Assembly: GCA_964624075.1 (NCBI GenBank)
Contig: CAZUWH010000001.1
Span: forward strand, 62,001-126,000
Reading direction: 5' to 3'
Source: CAZUWH01 sp964624075
Lineage (GTDB): Bacteria; Pseudomonadota; Alphaproteobacteria; Rhodospirillales; Rhodospirillaceae
DNA length: 64,000 nucleotides
Part shown: positions 18,434 to 27,138 of the stretch, in pieces
How the letters are laid out: every line of letters begins with the position of its first letter
Numbering within the stretch: the stretch's first letter is position 1
Position numbers and translations under genes: made by a program
Notes under the pieces: model-generated
Seen by the model: the letters and a program-made list of their open reading frames with translations, nothing else
Databases searched by the model: none
Told to the model about the DNA's origin: nothing

Positions 18434-19896
18434 GTATCTTCTCCCGCCTCTTTCCCGACTACGGAGGCATTAGCCTGGATAACGGCCTGCCGGCACACCG
18501 CCACATCGTCAAACGGGATGACCACCTTCCCGATTATCTGTCCATGTTCATGCCCCTTGCCGGCCACCAGCAGCACATCGCCCGGCGCCAGTTCCATCAC
18601 CGCGGTGTGGATCGCCGCAGACCGGTCGCCGATCTCGCGGGCCGCTGGACAGCTAGCCAGAATTTCCGCCCGGATAGCGGCCGATTGCTCGCTGCGTGGA
18701 TTATCGTCGGTCACGATCACCGTGTCGGCCAGGCGCGCCGCAATGGCTCCCATCTGCGGCCGCTTGCCGCGGTCGCGATCCCCGCCGCAGCCAAACACCA
18801 CGGCCAGCCGTCCGCTGCCATGCGGCCGCAAGGCCGACAATGCCGTCTCTAGGGCATCGGGCGTGTGGGCGTAATCCACATAGACCGGCGCGCCGTTCGG
18901 CCGCACCGTGGCCTTCTGCAAGCGACCGGGCACACCCTCCAACGTTGCAAGAGCTGCAACCGTGGCCGCGACTTCGCCGCCCAGGGCCACCACCAGCCCC
19001 AGCGCGCACAGAGCGTTCATGGCCTGGAACGATCCGACCAGGGGCAGGTGCGCCGCGAAACGACGTCCCTGCACATGCAGGTCCAGATCCTGTCCAGACT
19101 GGCTCGGTACGACCGCCGTCAGGCGGACGGCATCGCCCCTGAAGCCATAGGAAAACACCTCCGCACCACGGGCGGCGGCAGCCTCGCAGAACGTGTCGAA
19201 GGCCGGATCGTCGGCATTGAGGACAGCCGGCGCGCCCCGTGGCAACAACTCCGTGAAAAGACGCAGCTTGGCCGTCCGGTAAGCGGCAAGGGAATCGTGG
19301 TAGTCAAGGTGATCGTGAGTCAGGTTGGTGAAGGCGGCTGCGGCCAGATCCACGCCATCGAGACGGAACTGATCGAGCCCATGACTCGAGGCCTCCAGGG
19401 CTGCATGCCCGATGCCACGCCGGGCCAGATCGGCCAGAATACGGTGCAAGGTCTCGGCATCAGGTGTGGTCAGGGCACCGGGGCGCATCACCCCTAGCGC
19501 CGTCACCCCCAGGGTGCCCAGACTGCCTGCGGCCAAGCCCAGCCTTGTCCATATCTGGCGGACGAAGGCAACGACCGATGTCTTGCCATTGGTCCCCGTC
19601 ACCGCCACCACTACGCCAGGCTGACGGCCATGGAACGCGGCAGCCATTTCCGCAAAGCGCCGACGCGGATTGGGATCCTCGATCAGGCGCACGCCAGCGT
19701 CAGCGGCCCTCCCCGTCACAGACGTAGCAAGCTGCGTCCCGGGTAGGGCCAGCACTGCCACGGCGCCGCGCGCCACGGCTTCGCCGATGTAGGTACGACC
19801 ATCATGCACGCGGCCCGGCAGCGCCGCGAACAGATACCCCGGCTGCACCTGCTGCGAATCAGCGGTCAGTCCCTTAATGTCCAGTGTCGCCAGCAC
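18430..19896 (-). CDS. murE: UDP-N-acetylmuramoylalanyl-D-glutamate--2,6-diaminopimelate ligase
   Basis: MurE adds the third stem-peptide residue. The protein of about 488 residues shows the early substrate loop GLTADSQQVQPGYLFAAL, ATP-binding VTGTNGKTSVVAF, LEASSHGLDQFRLDGV and the C-terminal TDDNPRSE, where DNPR marks specificity for meso-diaminopimelate. No conserved ATG start is visible; GTG 19896 with gagaga upstream fits the family N-terminus best. A 133-base gap separates it from ftsI. Confidence 0.95.
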   Translation of the reverse strand: MLATLDIKGLTADSQQVQPGYLFAALPGRVHDGRTYIGEAVARGAVAVLALPGTQLATSVTGRAADAGVRLIEDPNPRRRFAEMAAAFHGRQPGVVVAVTGTNGKTSVVAFVRQIWTRLGLAAGSLGTLGVTALGVMRPGALTTPDAETLHRILADLARRGIGHAALEASSHGLDQFRLDGVDLAAAAFTNLTHDHLDYHDSLAAYRTAKLRLFTELLPRGAPAVLNADDPAFDTFCEAAAARGAEVFSYGFRGDAVRLTAVVPSQSGQDLDLHVQGRRFAAHLPLVGSFQAMNALCALGLVVALGGEVAATVAALATLEGVPGRLQKATVRPNGAPVYVDYAHTPDALETALSALRPHGSGRLAVVFGCGGDRDRGKRPQMGAIAARLADTVIVTDDNPRSEQSAAIRAEILASCPAAREIGDRSAAIHTAVMELAPGDVLLVAGKGHEHGQIIGKVVIPFDDVAVCRQAVIQANASVVGKEAGEDT

Positions 19897-20029
19897 GCTC
19901 TCATCTCTCTCTTCTGTTTCATGCCCGGCCCTTCTGGCGGAACGGAAGAGCACCGTCGGTACGAAAGGTCATGCAACACAAACCGGTGCCGGGCGGGCTT
20001 TCCAGACACCCAGGCACGCCCTTCAGGCC

Positions 20030-21778
20030 TCATTCCCTTTCGTCGGGCATCCGCACCACTGCTGGCGTTACCGATCGCAGCAGGGCGTCGGTCCATTCGC
20101 CATACACCGGGGCAATGCCCACGACCGGCGCTACCCGTGCCACAATGCGTCCAACCGCGGGCGCAGCCGTCCATCCTCCCGTGGCGTATCCAAAGGTATT
20201 CTTGTTTCCCTCCGGTTCATCTATGATGACGATCACAGCGTAACGAGGATTGTTCATGGGAAAGGCAGCGGCGAAAGACGAGAGCAACGCCCTGCGCGCA
20301 TAGCCGCCGTTGCGGCTTTTTTCGGCGGTACCGGTCTTGCCGCCAACGAAATAACCGGGAACCTCGGCCTTGGCGCCGGTTCCCTCTTCCACCACCCGCC
20401 GCATGAGTCCACGCATTTGCCGCGAGGTTTCCGCCTTTAGGGCCCGTTCCCCACTGTCCAGGGCCTCCGACGGACGATGGATCAAGGTAGCCGGACGATG
20501 GATACCGCCGTTGACGAGCGTGCTGACCGCCGTGGCCATATGCACCGGCGTCACGGCCAGCCCATGACCATAGGAAACGGTTAGTGTGTTGATCTCGCGC
20601 CATGGGGAGGGTGTCAGAGGGCTGCCCGTCTCCGGCAGTTCGATGGCAAGCGGTTGCAGAAGCCCCAGCCTGCCGAGATAGTCCCGCATAGCTTTGGTCC
20701 CCACATCCTGAGCCATTCTGACGGCACCGATGTTGGAGGAGTGGATCATGATCTCGGACACGGTCAGCCAACGGCGCTGCGGGTGATAGTCGCGAATGGT
20801 AAAACTTGCGATCTTAATCGGATTAGTTGTATCGTAACTGTTCTCCAGGCGGGTAAAACCACCATCAAGTGCAGCCGCGGCTGTGAACAGCTTGAAAGTG
20901 GACCCCATTTCATAAACACCCAAAGTGGCACGATTGAATTGTGCATCGGGCGGAGACGTGCCATGGATGTTCGGATTGAAGTCTGGCAGAGAAATCATCG
21001 CCAGGATTTCACCGGTATGCACGTCGGCGATGACTCCCGCACCCCCCGAGGCATGAAACTCTTCCACCGACCACGTCAGTTCCTCCCGAACGATGTGTTG
21101 CAGACGCACATCAAGTGACAACCGCAACGGCTGGCTTGGTTGCGCGGTGAGACGCTCGTTGAAGGTTTTCTCGATGCCGCTGATTCCCCGGTTGTCGAGA
21201 TCAACGGTGCCCAGGACATGGGCAGCCAGATTGGCATACGTATAGACTCGCCGCTCCCCCTTCTCGAAATTCAGTCTAGGAACACCACGACGATTGATTT
21301 CGTACTGCTGGTTTGGCGTAAGGTTGCGCTTGAGGTAGACAAAGCTCTTATCGGAAGAAAGCCTGTCAAGAACCTCCCCGAAACGCAAATCAGGTAGGGC
21401 CGCCACCGTCTTCCGGGCCGCCTCTTCCGGATCGAGCATATCACGCGGATTGGCATAGAGATTCACGATCGGCAGGCTGGTCGCCAGCACCACGCCGTTG
21501 CGGTCCGTGATGTCAGCCCGGTTCATGACCGCTGCTGGTGGCGGCATCTGACGGGCCTGACGAACGGATTCCGGGGCAGTGAAGGCAGTGATCTCGACCA
21601 GCCGACCGGCAATGACGGCGAACACGAGCAGAAACACCGTCCCCATGCCCAACAGCCGCGTCCGGCCGGTTTCCAGGGCGCGCTGCCGACCTGCATCATA
21701 GCGGCCGCGTGGCAGCTCGGGAGACAGCACATCTGCCCACGGGTAGAGAAACGGTTCGCGGCGACGGAAAATGGACAT
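20030..21778 (-). CDS. ftsI: Septal transpeptidase FtsI (penicillin-binding protein 3)
   Basis: FtsI crosslinks septal peptidoglycan. The 582-residue protein has a short basic N-terminus, one membrane anchor around residues 41-60 and a periplasmic penicillin-binding domain with the three active-site motifs STFK (293-296, nucleophile serine), SSN (347-349) and KTG (481-483). ATG 21778 is chosen as the start just after the ftsL stop; an ATG five codons earlier overlaps ftsL. Confidence 0.97.
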   Translation of the reverse strand: MSIFRRREPFLYPWADVLSPELPRGRYDAGRQRALETGRTRLLGMGTVFLLVFAVIAGRLVEITAFTAPESVRQARQMPPPAAVMNRADITDRNGVVLATSLPIVNLYANPRDMLDPEEAARKTVAALPDLRFGEVLDRLSSDKSFVYLKRNLTPNQQYEINRRGVPRLNFEKGERRVYTYANLAAHVLGTVDLDNRGISGIEKTFNERLTAQPSQPLRLSLDVRLQHIVREELTWSVEEFHASGGAGVIADVHTGEILAMISLPDFNPNIHGTSPPDAQFNRATLGVYEMGSTFKLFTAAAALDGGFTRLENSYDTTNPIKIASFTIRDYHPQRRWLTVSEIMIHSSNIGAVRMAQDVGTKAMRDYLGRLGLLQPLAIELPETGSPLTPSPWREINTLTVSYGHGLAVTPVHMATAVSTLVNGGIHRPATLIHRPSEALDSGERALKAETSRQMRGLMRRVVEEGTGAKAEVPGYFVGGKTGTAEKSRNGGYARRALLSSFAAAFPMNNPRYAVIVIIDEPEGNKNTFGYATGGWTAAPAVGRIVARVAPVVGIAPVYGEWTDALLRSVTPAVVRMPDERE

Positions 21779-21789
21779 GCACGCCCCTC

Positions 21790-22281
21790 TCAACGGGTTC
21801 GTTTGTCGGCGACGGCCATTACACGAACCGGGATACCTGATGGTGACATCCGGGTAGGAAGGGGCGGGACCGGTCTGCCCGCCCCCGCTGTTCCGGTGGT
21901 TACCATCTTGACCGCCCGTCCTTCGCCCGCTGGCGCAGCAGCCAGATGGTTGCCAGGGGCACCTCTGCGGGGCTGACTCTGTTCCAGGGCGTCCAGCACA
22001 AATGGCAGGGCCGCCGCCACGATTACCTGTCCGGGCTTGAGCAAGGTCATGCCAAGATGCCGCTCGGCCAACCGGTGCAGGCGGACCGGATCATTCAGGA
22101 AACTCCATTCCGCCTTGAGTACGTGGATGCTCTCCTGGGTCATTCTGATGGCATGGTTAGCCTGCACCAGTTCGTCTTCCAGCGACTGCACTTCGTGCTT
22201 CAAAAGAAAAAGCCCTACACCGACACCAGCGGCCAGAACGGCCCATAGAACGACCATGATACGAATCATGCCAAGCCTCAC
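21790..22281 (-). CDS. ftsL: FtsL-like cell division protein
   Basis: A 163-residue protein with one N-terminal membrane helix (IMVVLWAVLAAGVGVGLFLL) followed by a coiled-coil stretch and the segment FLNDPVRLHRLAERHLGM, which is the recognisable FtsL pattern in alphaproteobacteria. FtsL forms the FtsQLB complex that activates FtsWI. The C-terminal third is Pro/Ala-rich and not conserved. The start is GTG 22281, overlapping the rsmH stop as GTGA. Position between rsmH and ftsI supports the call. Confidence 0.9.
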   Translation of the reverse strand: MRLGMIRIMVVLWAVLAAGVGVGLFLLKHEVQSLEDELVQANHAIRMTQESIHVLKAEWSFLNDPVRLHRLAERHLGMTLLKPGQVIVAAALPFVLDALEQSQPRRGAPGNHLAAAPAGEGRAVKMVTTGTAGAGRPVPPLPTRMSPSGIPVRVMAVADKRTR

Positions 22282-23246
22282 CCGTTCAGGTCATCGTGCC
22301 AAGCCGGAGCGGCGGTTCGCTCCACAGCCCGCAGCCGGGCAGACCGCGCACGCGGATTGGCGGCGGTTTCGGCGGCACTGGGCCGCACGGCCCGACGGGT
22401 CAGAACGCGGAAAGTGGGCGCCTGGCCACACGGTGTCTCAAGCCGATGGCGGGAGACATGCGGAAGGTGGCCGGCACGGACTCTGAAAAAACGTTTGATT
22501 GCCCGGTCTTCCAGTGAATGGAAGGCCACCACCACCAGGCGGCCGCCAGGCGCCAGAGCCTGCTCGCTCCCCACCAGGGCACGTCTCAGTTCCTCTGGTT
22601 CGTCATTGACGAACAGGCGCAAGGCCTGGAAGGTTCGGGTGGCCGGATCGAGGCCGTCGTGACTGCGCGGAACCACCCGCTGGACCACTGCCGCAAGCTG
22701 TGTGGTGCGTGTGATGGGCCGGGCGACGACAATGGCGCGGGCAATGCGGCGTGCCAGCCGCTCCTCTCCCAGCTCGTGGAGGATACGGGTTAGTTCGGTC
22801 TCGGAACAGGCGTTGACGACATCGGCGGCGGTCGGACTGGTGCGTCCCATGCGCATGTCCAGGGGGCCATCAGCCTGGAACGAAAATCCACGCTCTGGCG
22901 TATCCAGTTGCAGGCTGGAGATCCCGAGATCCAGGGCCACGCCATCCACCCCCGCCAGATTGCGCGTAGCCAGCAACGTCGCCATATCGCCGAAGCATCC
23001 CTCGATCAGGGCGAGACGGCCCGGAAACCGTCTGGCAACGGCAGCGCCTTCCTCAAGGGCAACCGGATCGCGATCAATGCCGACCACCTGGCAGTCGGTC
23101 GTCTCCAGAAGGGCGGTACTATAGCCACCGGCACCGAAAGTCCCGTCCACGTAAAGGCCACCGGAACAGGGCGCAAGGAACGCCATCGCCTCCCGCAGAA
23201 GCACGGGAACATGCTCCTTCCCCTTGCGAGTTGTCTTCTGCGTCAT
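22278..23246 (-). CDS. rsmH: 16S rRNA (cytosine-1402-N4) methyltransferase
   Basis: RsmH (MraW) methylates N4 of C1402 in 16S rRNA using S-adenosylmethionine. The 322-residue protein starts with the typical HVPVLLREAM, has VDGTFGAGGYSTALLE for cofactor binding, GVALDLGISSLQLD, and VVVAFHSLEDRAIKRFFR near the C-terminus. Start overlaps the mraZ stop by four bases. Confidence 0.97.
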   Translation of the reverse strand: MTQKTTRKGKEHVPVLLREAMAFLAPCSGGLYVDGTFGAGGYSTALLETTDCQVVGIDRDPVALEEGAAVARRFPGRLALIEGCFGDMATLLATRNLAGVDGVALDLGISSLQLDTPERGFSFQADGPLDMRMGRTSPTAADVVNACSETELTRILHELGEERLARRIARAIVVARPITRTTQLAAVVQRVVPRSHDGLDPATRTFQALRLFVNDEPEELRRALVGSEQALAPGGRLVVVAFHSLEDRAIKRFFRVRAGHLPHVSRHRLETPCGQAPTFRVLTRRAVRPSAAETAANPRARSARLRAVERTAAPAWHDDLNG

Positions 23247-23704
23247 GTCTCGCCCCTTTTCGGCAATGTCAGGGTTGACCGGTTTTTCGTGGCCCGACTG
23301 CGCATTTCGTCATGCATCCTTTTCGCCGTCCCGGGCTCCCAGATCTGGAAGGTTTTCCCCTTGCCGACGAAAGCGGCGGCTTCCGTAAGGCCGGCATGCG
23401 CAATCAAATCCTCTGGCAGAACAATCCGTCCTTCAGTATCGAAAGGCATCTGCCGTGCATCTGCAAAGATGAGCGACGTCAGTTCGTCCTGCTCAATGGA
23501 AAAAACGGCCAGGTCATCGATTCCTTCACTCAATCGTTCCATCCACTCCATGCTGCCGGCTTCGATGCATGAACCGACAAATGAGCGGAAACCTACCACT
23601 CCGGCAAACCCTAGTCGCGTCAGAACGGTCCGAAAACTGGCTGGAACGGACACCCGGCCCTTTTTATCGATCTTGTTCACGAATGTGCCAACGAAAAGCG
23701 CCAT
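23243..23704 (-). CDS. mraZ: Transcriptional regulator MraZ
   Basis: MraZ is a DNA-binding repressor of the dcw cluster with two AbrB-like repeats. The 153-residue protein shows the first repeat FVNKIDKKGRVSVPASFR and the second ARQMPFDTEGRIVLPEDLI. It is the first gene of the cluster, so it probably controls its own operon through the phased GGG boxes found upstream. Confidence 0.95.
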   Translation of the reverse strand: MALFVGTFVNKIDKKGRVSVPASFRTVLTRLGFAGVVGFRSFVGSCIEAGSMEWMERLSEGIDDLAVFSIEQDELTSLIFADARQMPFDTEGRIVLPEDLIAHAGLTEAAAFVGKGKTFQIWEPGTAKRMHDEMRSRATKNRSTLTLPKRGET

Positions 23705-23814
23705 TGTTTACGGGCCCAATGTCCCCGTCCGTCCTTGCGTGTTTTCTCCCTTGCGGATGCACGCACGCTTCCTCTTGCCCTTGACGTTCCCTTTTACCCT
23801 TACATGGGCCCTCA

Positions 23815-23844
23815 TAGGGTAGGATGGGATAATATGGGAGTCAA
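23815..23844 (-). promoter_or_regulatory. mraZ promoter overlapped by phased GGG boxes (candidate MraZ operator)
   Basis: Read on the minus strand, TTGACT (23844-23839) is followed after 17 bases by TACCCT (23821-23816), a good promoter about 110 bases before mraZ. On the plus strand the same interval carries TAGGG (23815), TGGG (23825) and TGGG (23835), spaced by ten bases. MraZ is known to bind TGGG-type boxes repeated every ten bases at its own promoter. Here the boxes lie across the -10, spacer and -35, a place suited to repression, but on the strand opposite to mraZ transcription. Confidence 0.5.
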
Positions 23845-23849
23845 TGACA

Positions 23850-24530
23850 CTTGATAGTAAAAATAAGGGAATCAGTCCGCTGTCAACAATTGCAGGCCAG
23901 GGATGCAGAAATAGTCGTTACCCTTCCGGCACCGTGAACCAACTATGAACATTCGCAACGTTCCAGGCTCACACATCGAGTCGTTGAATCATCGTCAGCT
24001 TGTCCTCTCTGATATGTTCATGTTTCATACAGATCTGTCGGGAATCAAGGGACCCGTGTGAGCATTGCCACAGCCTGTCCTGACTCTATCAGGGCAAAAT
24101 TCGCGACTGTCTTTTCCTCATCCATGATGATAAATAGATCTATGGAAAGAAAGTGTATAAGATACGAATCATCTTGACAGATGCTTTGAAGTAGTTTGGT
24201 TCTACTGGCATGTGAGAATAAGAAGTTCTTGAGCCATACTTGGTATGGTATGTGTATGACTGCACGTGACCCCACGCTGACGTAGCCTGATTGGAAGCAA
24301 TCTTACCTTCGGAACTATAACGTCTCTTAATTTTAAATTGTATATTGAAAGGATTCTATATGTCTTTCATGCCATCCGTCACTTCAATGACATCTCTTTC
24401 TTGCTGAAAGCTGCGGCGTTCGTGCATGTCTGCCTTCCCCGTCAGGAATAACCCCCTCCTCCCCGGATCGGGGGAAGGTGGAGGTGATACCAAACGAGCG
24501 TCAATCGTGACATACACGCAAAGGTTCGCT
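23850..24530. other. AT-rich intergenic DNA upstream of mraZ, no gene seen
   Basis: About 680 bases with clearly lower GC than the flanks, especially 24100-24370. Short open frames exist on the minus strand (for example 24045-24275) but show no family features, plausible ribosome binding site or neighbour relation. A GC-rich palindromic patch (ccccggatcgggg) lies near 24455-24475, just before a dispersed repeat copy. Confidence 0.5.
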
Positions 24531-24619
24531 ACCGCGGCGCGCTGCATGGCGCAAAAGCTAAGGGCCGCGTATCCGCGGCCCGCCGGCGCCGGGGGGAGAT
24601 CACGATCAAGGCTTAAGAG
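24531..24619 (+). repeat. Dispersed repeat, family A copy
   Basis: Contains the family core blocks gcgcaaaagctaagggccgc and gatcacgatcaaggct. It aligns along its whole length with 58262-58351 and 42671-42763, with only scattered differences. No coding capacity is apparent. Confidence 0.8.
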
Positions 24620-24751
24620 CATGAGTTAGCTTGGGTAGTGAACCGCGAAAATGGCGTGCAAGCCTTGCAGGCACCCCTTCCTTCGTTGCCAGGATAGATA
24701 TGTTTTTTACGCATGCCTGAAATGCAAAAAACGCATTCACGAGCCAGGATC

Positions 24752-24879
24752 GGCCACACCACCTAAAGGGTATGAAGGGGTAGCACTGCAATGGTGTGGC
24801 CCGTTGAGGGCGGTTTCCCCGCCGGCCTTCATGCTCCAGATGGAGCGAAGAAGTGCCCCAGATGGAGCGAAGAAGCGCT
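24752..24879. repeat. Inverted and tandem repeat cluster of unknown nature
   Basis: A perfect 10-bp inverted repeat (ggccacacca at 24752-24761, tggtgtggcc at 24792-24801) is followed by a small GC hairpin near 24808-24826 and by two tandem 22-base units at 24836-24857 and 24858-24879 (ccagatggagcgaagaag plus four variable bases). Open minus-strand frames run through it (24606-24953, 24737-24991) but show no recognised domain. It may be a decayed mobile element or a structured RNA; nothing seen decides this. Confidence 0.5.
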
Positions 24880-24995
24880 CGGTTGCCCCCTTGACCGGGC
24901 GCTTTTCTTCGTGTTCTCCACGTTGGTAGCCTGTTGGTTGCCTGGCAGCGCAAAAGGAAGCAAAGAGGGGATGTTCCTGGTGTGCGGGCACGGTG

Positions 24996-25763
24996 CTACG
25001 GTAGGAACTGTTCCATCAAGATTCGCTCTTCCAAGTTGTGCTCAGGATCGAACAATAACGTCATGGCGATGCCGCGATCTTCGCGCACATGCACGGACGT
25101 CACTTGTCTGACGTCGGTATAGTCGGCCACGGCACTGACGGGACGCTTCAGGGGCTCGCGAATCTCGAAATCAATGGAGGCGGTATGAGGCAGAAGGGCC
25201 CCAAGCCAGCGCCGCGGACGGAAAGCACTGATGGGCGTCAGTCCCAGAAGGTTGGCCCCCAGAGGCAGGATGGTCCCGTGGGCCGAGAGATTGTAGGCTG
25301 TGCTGCCGGCCGGCGTACACACCAGAACCCCATCGCATATGAGTTCCTCCAGCCTAACCCTGCGGTCGATCAGAACGCGAATCTTGGCAGCCTGGCGGGC
25401 TTCCCGCAACAGGGAGACCTCGTTGATGGCCAGCGCTTCCATCACCTCGCCGTTGATACGGCGGGCCGCCATACGTAAAGGGTGTAGCTTGACAGGCTCA
25501 GCCCGTTCTAGTCGTACTAGCAAATCATCTTCGCGAAAGTTGTTCATGAGAAAGCCGACCGTGCCCCGATTCATGCCATAGATCGGCACATGACGGTGCA
25601 GATAACGGTGCAGGGTCTTTAGTATGAAGCCATCCCCTCCCAAGGCGACGATGATATCGGCCTGTTCTGGTGGCACATGTGCATAGCGGTTTTGCAAGCG
25701 CTGCAATGCATCCTGTGCCAGAGGGCCATCCCCTGCGACGAATGAGGGCCTGCCTGCTGGCAT
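24996..25763 (-). CDS. nadK: NAD kinase
   Basis: NadK phosphorylates NAD to NADP. The protein of about 255 residues has the ATP-NAD kinase signature GGDG (residues 42-45) after ADIIVAL, the MNRGTVGFLMN segment, NEVSLLR, and the substrate site DGVLVCTPAGSTAYNLSAHG. Length is typical for the compact alphaproteobacterial form. ATG 25763 is preferred over 25805 because gagaaggaatg lies upstream and the family N-terminus begins about there. Confidence 0.94.
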   Translation of the reverse strand: MPAGRPSFVAGDGPLAQDALQRLQNRYAHVPPEQADIIVALGGDGFILKTLHRYLHRHVPIYGMNRGTVGFLMNNFREDDLLVRLERAEPVKLHPLRMAARRINGEVMEALAINEVSLLREARQAAKIRVLIDRRVRLEELICDGVLVCTPAGSTAYNLSAHGTILPLGANLLGLTPISAFRPRRWLGALLPHTASIDFEIREPLKRPVSAVADYTDVRQVTSVHVREDRGIAMTLLFDPEHNLEERILMEQFLP

Positions 25764-25884
25764 AATGAGACATTCCTTCTCCGGTTCCAATGTAAGGCGG
25801 AGCAAAAGTATAAATCCTTGGCACGAGCCCTGTCACGAAGTGGAGCAGGGCAATCGGGTGAAGGAAGTCCGTCATAAATTTTCT

Positions 25885-25979
25885 CGTCACCCCCGCGAAG
25901 CCTGTTCCCGCGAAAGCAGGGATAGGCTTCGCGGGGGTGACGACTAATGCGTTGAGAAATAACGATATATTTCCGGGCA
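25885..25979 (-). repeat. Dispersed repeat, family B copy 2, nested hairpin
   Basis: Perfect 19-bp inverted arms at 25885-25903 and 25924-25942 enclose a second small hairpin (tcccgcgaaagcaggga). The flanking aaataacgatatatttccgg (25957-25976) is the reverse complement, with one mismatch, of the start of copy 1 at 2682-2701. It lies upstream of nadK. Confidence 0.75.
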
Positions 25980-26184
25980 GACCCTGAGGAAAATGCTCCT
26001 GCCTTCTCTCAAGTTTGGACACCCCTCATGACCGTTCACTACCATCATGCCCGTTTCAGGGGCCTCCATCTTTCTCGCCTCCTCATGGGCTTGAAAACAG
26101 GTAGAATAAATGCAAGATTCATTTCAATAAAAATGCTGGCCGGATATGGAACAATTCCGAAGCGGCTGGATAGGAAATCGTACC

Positions 26185-26844
26185 ATGAATCAAAAACCAC
26201 CCTATGCTTTACACAGCACCACACCGGGTGCTCTCGCGAAGATGCGGTCCCACATACAGCCTTACGAGACCGATGTCATGGGTCTGCCTATTCTTGTTCT
26301 GCCTGATGTGTGGTCACCGGCTTATGACTGGTCCAGCCGGTTTCACGTCGCGCATTTGCCGGATGTCAGGGGACGGGCGTGTCTGGAAATCGGGTGTGGA
26401 ACGGGCATCATTTCGGTCTTTACCGCGCGTACTGGTGCATCACGTGTCGTCGCCGTGGATATCAATGCAGAAGCCATCAGGAACACCTGTCTCAATTTCA
26501 AGCGCTTTAACGTCGCCAATGGAGAGGCACGTCTCTCCAATGCCTTTGCCAATGTTCAGGGCATGTTCGATGTTATCATATGGAATGCGCCCTATCACGG
26601 GAGCAGACCGGCAGATACTCTCGAACGGGCCTGTACGGATGAAAACTACCATGATGTCCGTGTCTTCTTTCAGAAGGTATCTGATCATTTACAACCTGAT
26701 GGGATGGTGATCTTCGGCTTTTCCGAGTCCGGAGACATTCCCCTGATTGAGACACTGATTGCCGAGAACGGTTTTCGAGCCAGGCATACAGTCAGCGCGT
26801 GGCAGGAGGGATGCAATTTCGTGTTGTTCTTCCTAACACGATGA
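26185..26844 (+). CDS. Class I SAM-dependent methyltransferase
   Basis: A 219-residue protein with a Rossmann-fold methyltransferase core: LEIGCGTGIISVF (residues 67-79) for S-adenosylmethionine, VVAVDINAEAI for the acidic ribose-binding loop, and FDVIIWNAPYHG (129-139). The NAPY tetrapeptide is a variant of the N/D-PPY motif used by methyltransferases acting on amide or exocyclic amino nitrogens, such as PrmC or N6-adenine enzymes. The true substrate cannot be told. ATG 26146 is an alternative start, giving 232 residues. No operon partner is seen. Confidence 0.8.
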   Translation: MNQKPPYALHSTTPGALAKMRSHIQPYETDVMGLPILVLPDVWSPAYDWSSRFHVAHLPDVRGRACLEIGCGTGIISVFTARTGASRVVAVDINAEAIRNTCLNFKRFNVANGEARLSNAFANVQGMFDVIIWNAPYHGSRPADTLERACTDENYHDVRVFFQKVSDHLQPDGMVIFGFSESGDIPLIETLIAENGFRARHTVSAWQEGCNFVLFFLTR

Positions 26845-26896
26845 GATTTCCCTTCATGCTAGCGAGCACAACGCGTGATACACTCTAAGATGTCAG

Positions 26897-26987
26897 CCGC
26901 CGCAGCGTGTGCCGGGTGGCGCACAAGCCAAAGACCACGGATGCGAAAGGCTTAAGAGCCGTCGGGGCCTGGGGGGATCACGATCTC
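26897..26987 (+). repeat. Dispersed repeat, family A copy (diverged)
   Basis: Shows the order gccgccgcag, ggtggcgcacaagccaaag, cacggatgcg and ggggcctggggggatcacga, matching other family A copies but with changes and a different centre (cttaagagcc is internal). It lies between the methyltransferase gene and the pfkB-family pseudogene. Confidence 0.6.
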
Positions 26988-27138
26988 AGATCCATAGCTG
27001 CAATCAGAAGACAGCTCTTTCCTCTTGCGCGTTCTCCTTGTACAGCGGCGGACGGTTTTTTTGTTTCCAAACTGGTCCAGGTATTCTGTAAGATCCAGAC
27101 AGTGCAAGGCAGGGCAAATCCCACAAACACAGCAGAAC

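Noticed and set aside
24045..24275. Minus-strand open frame of 76 codons in AT-rich DNA
   Set aside because: No conserved motif, no convincing ribosome binding site and no neighbour relation; probably chance.
24836..24879. CRISPR array
   Set aside because: The two 22-base units are directly adjacent with no spacers, and no cas genes are nearby.
24606..24991. Overlapping minus-strand frames through the repeat cluster near nadK
   Set aside because: Cys/Arg/Ser-rich, low-complexity translations with no recognised domain; kept only as a repeat finding.
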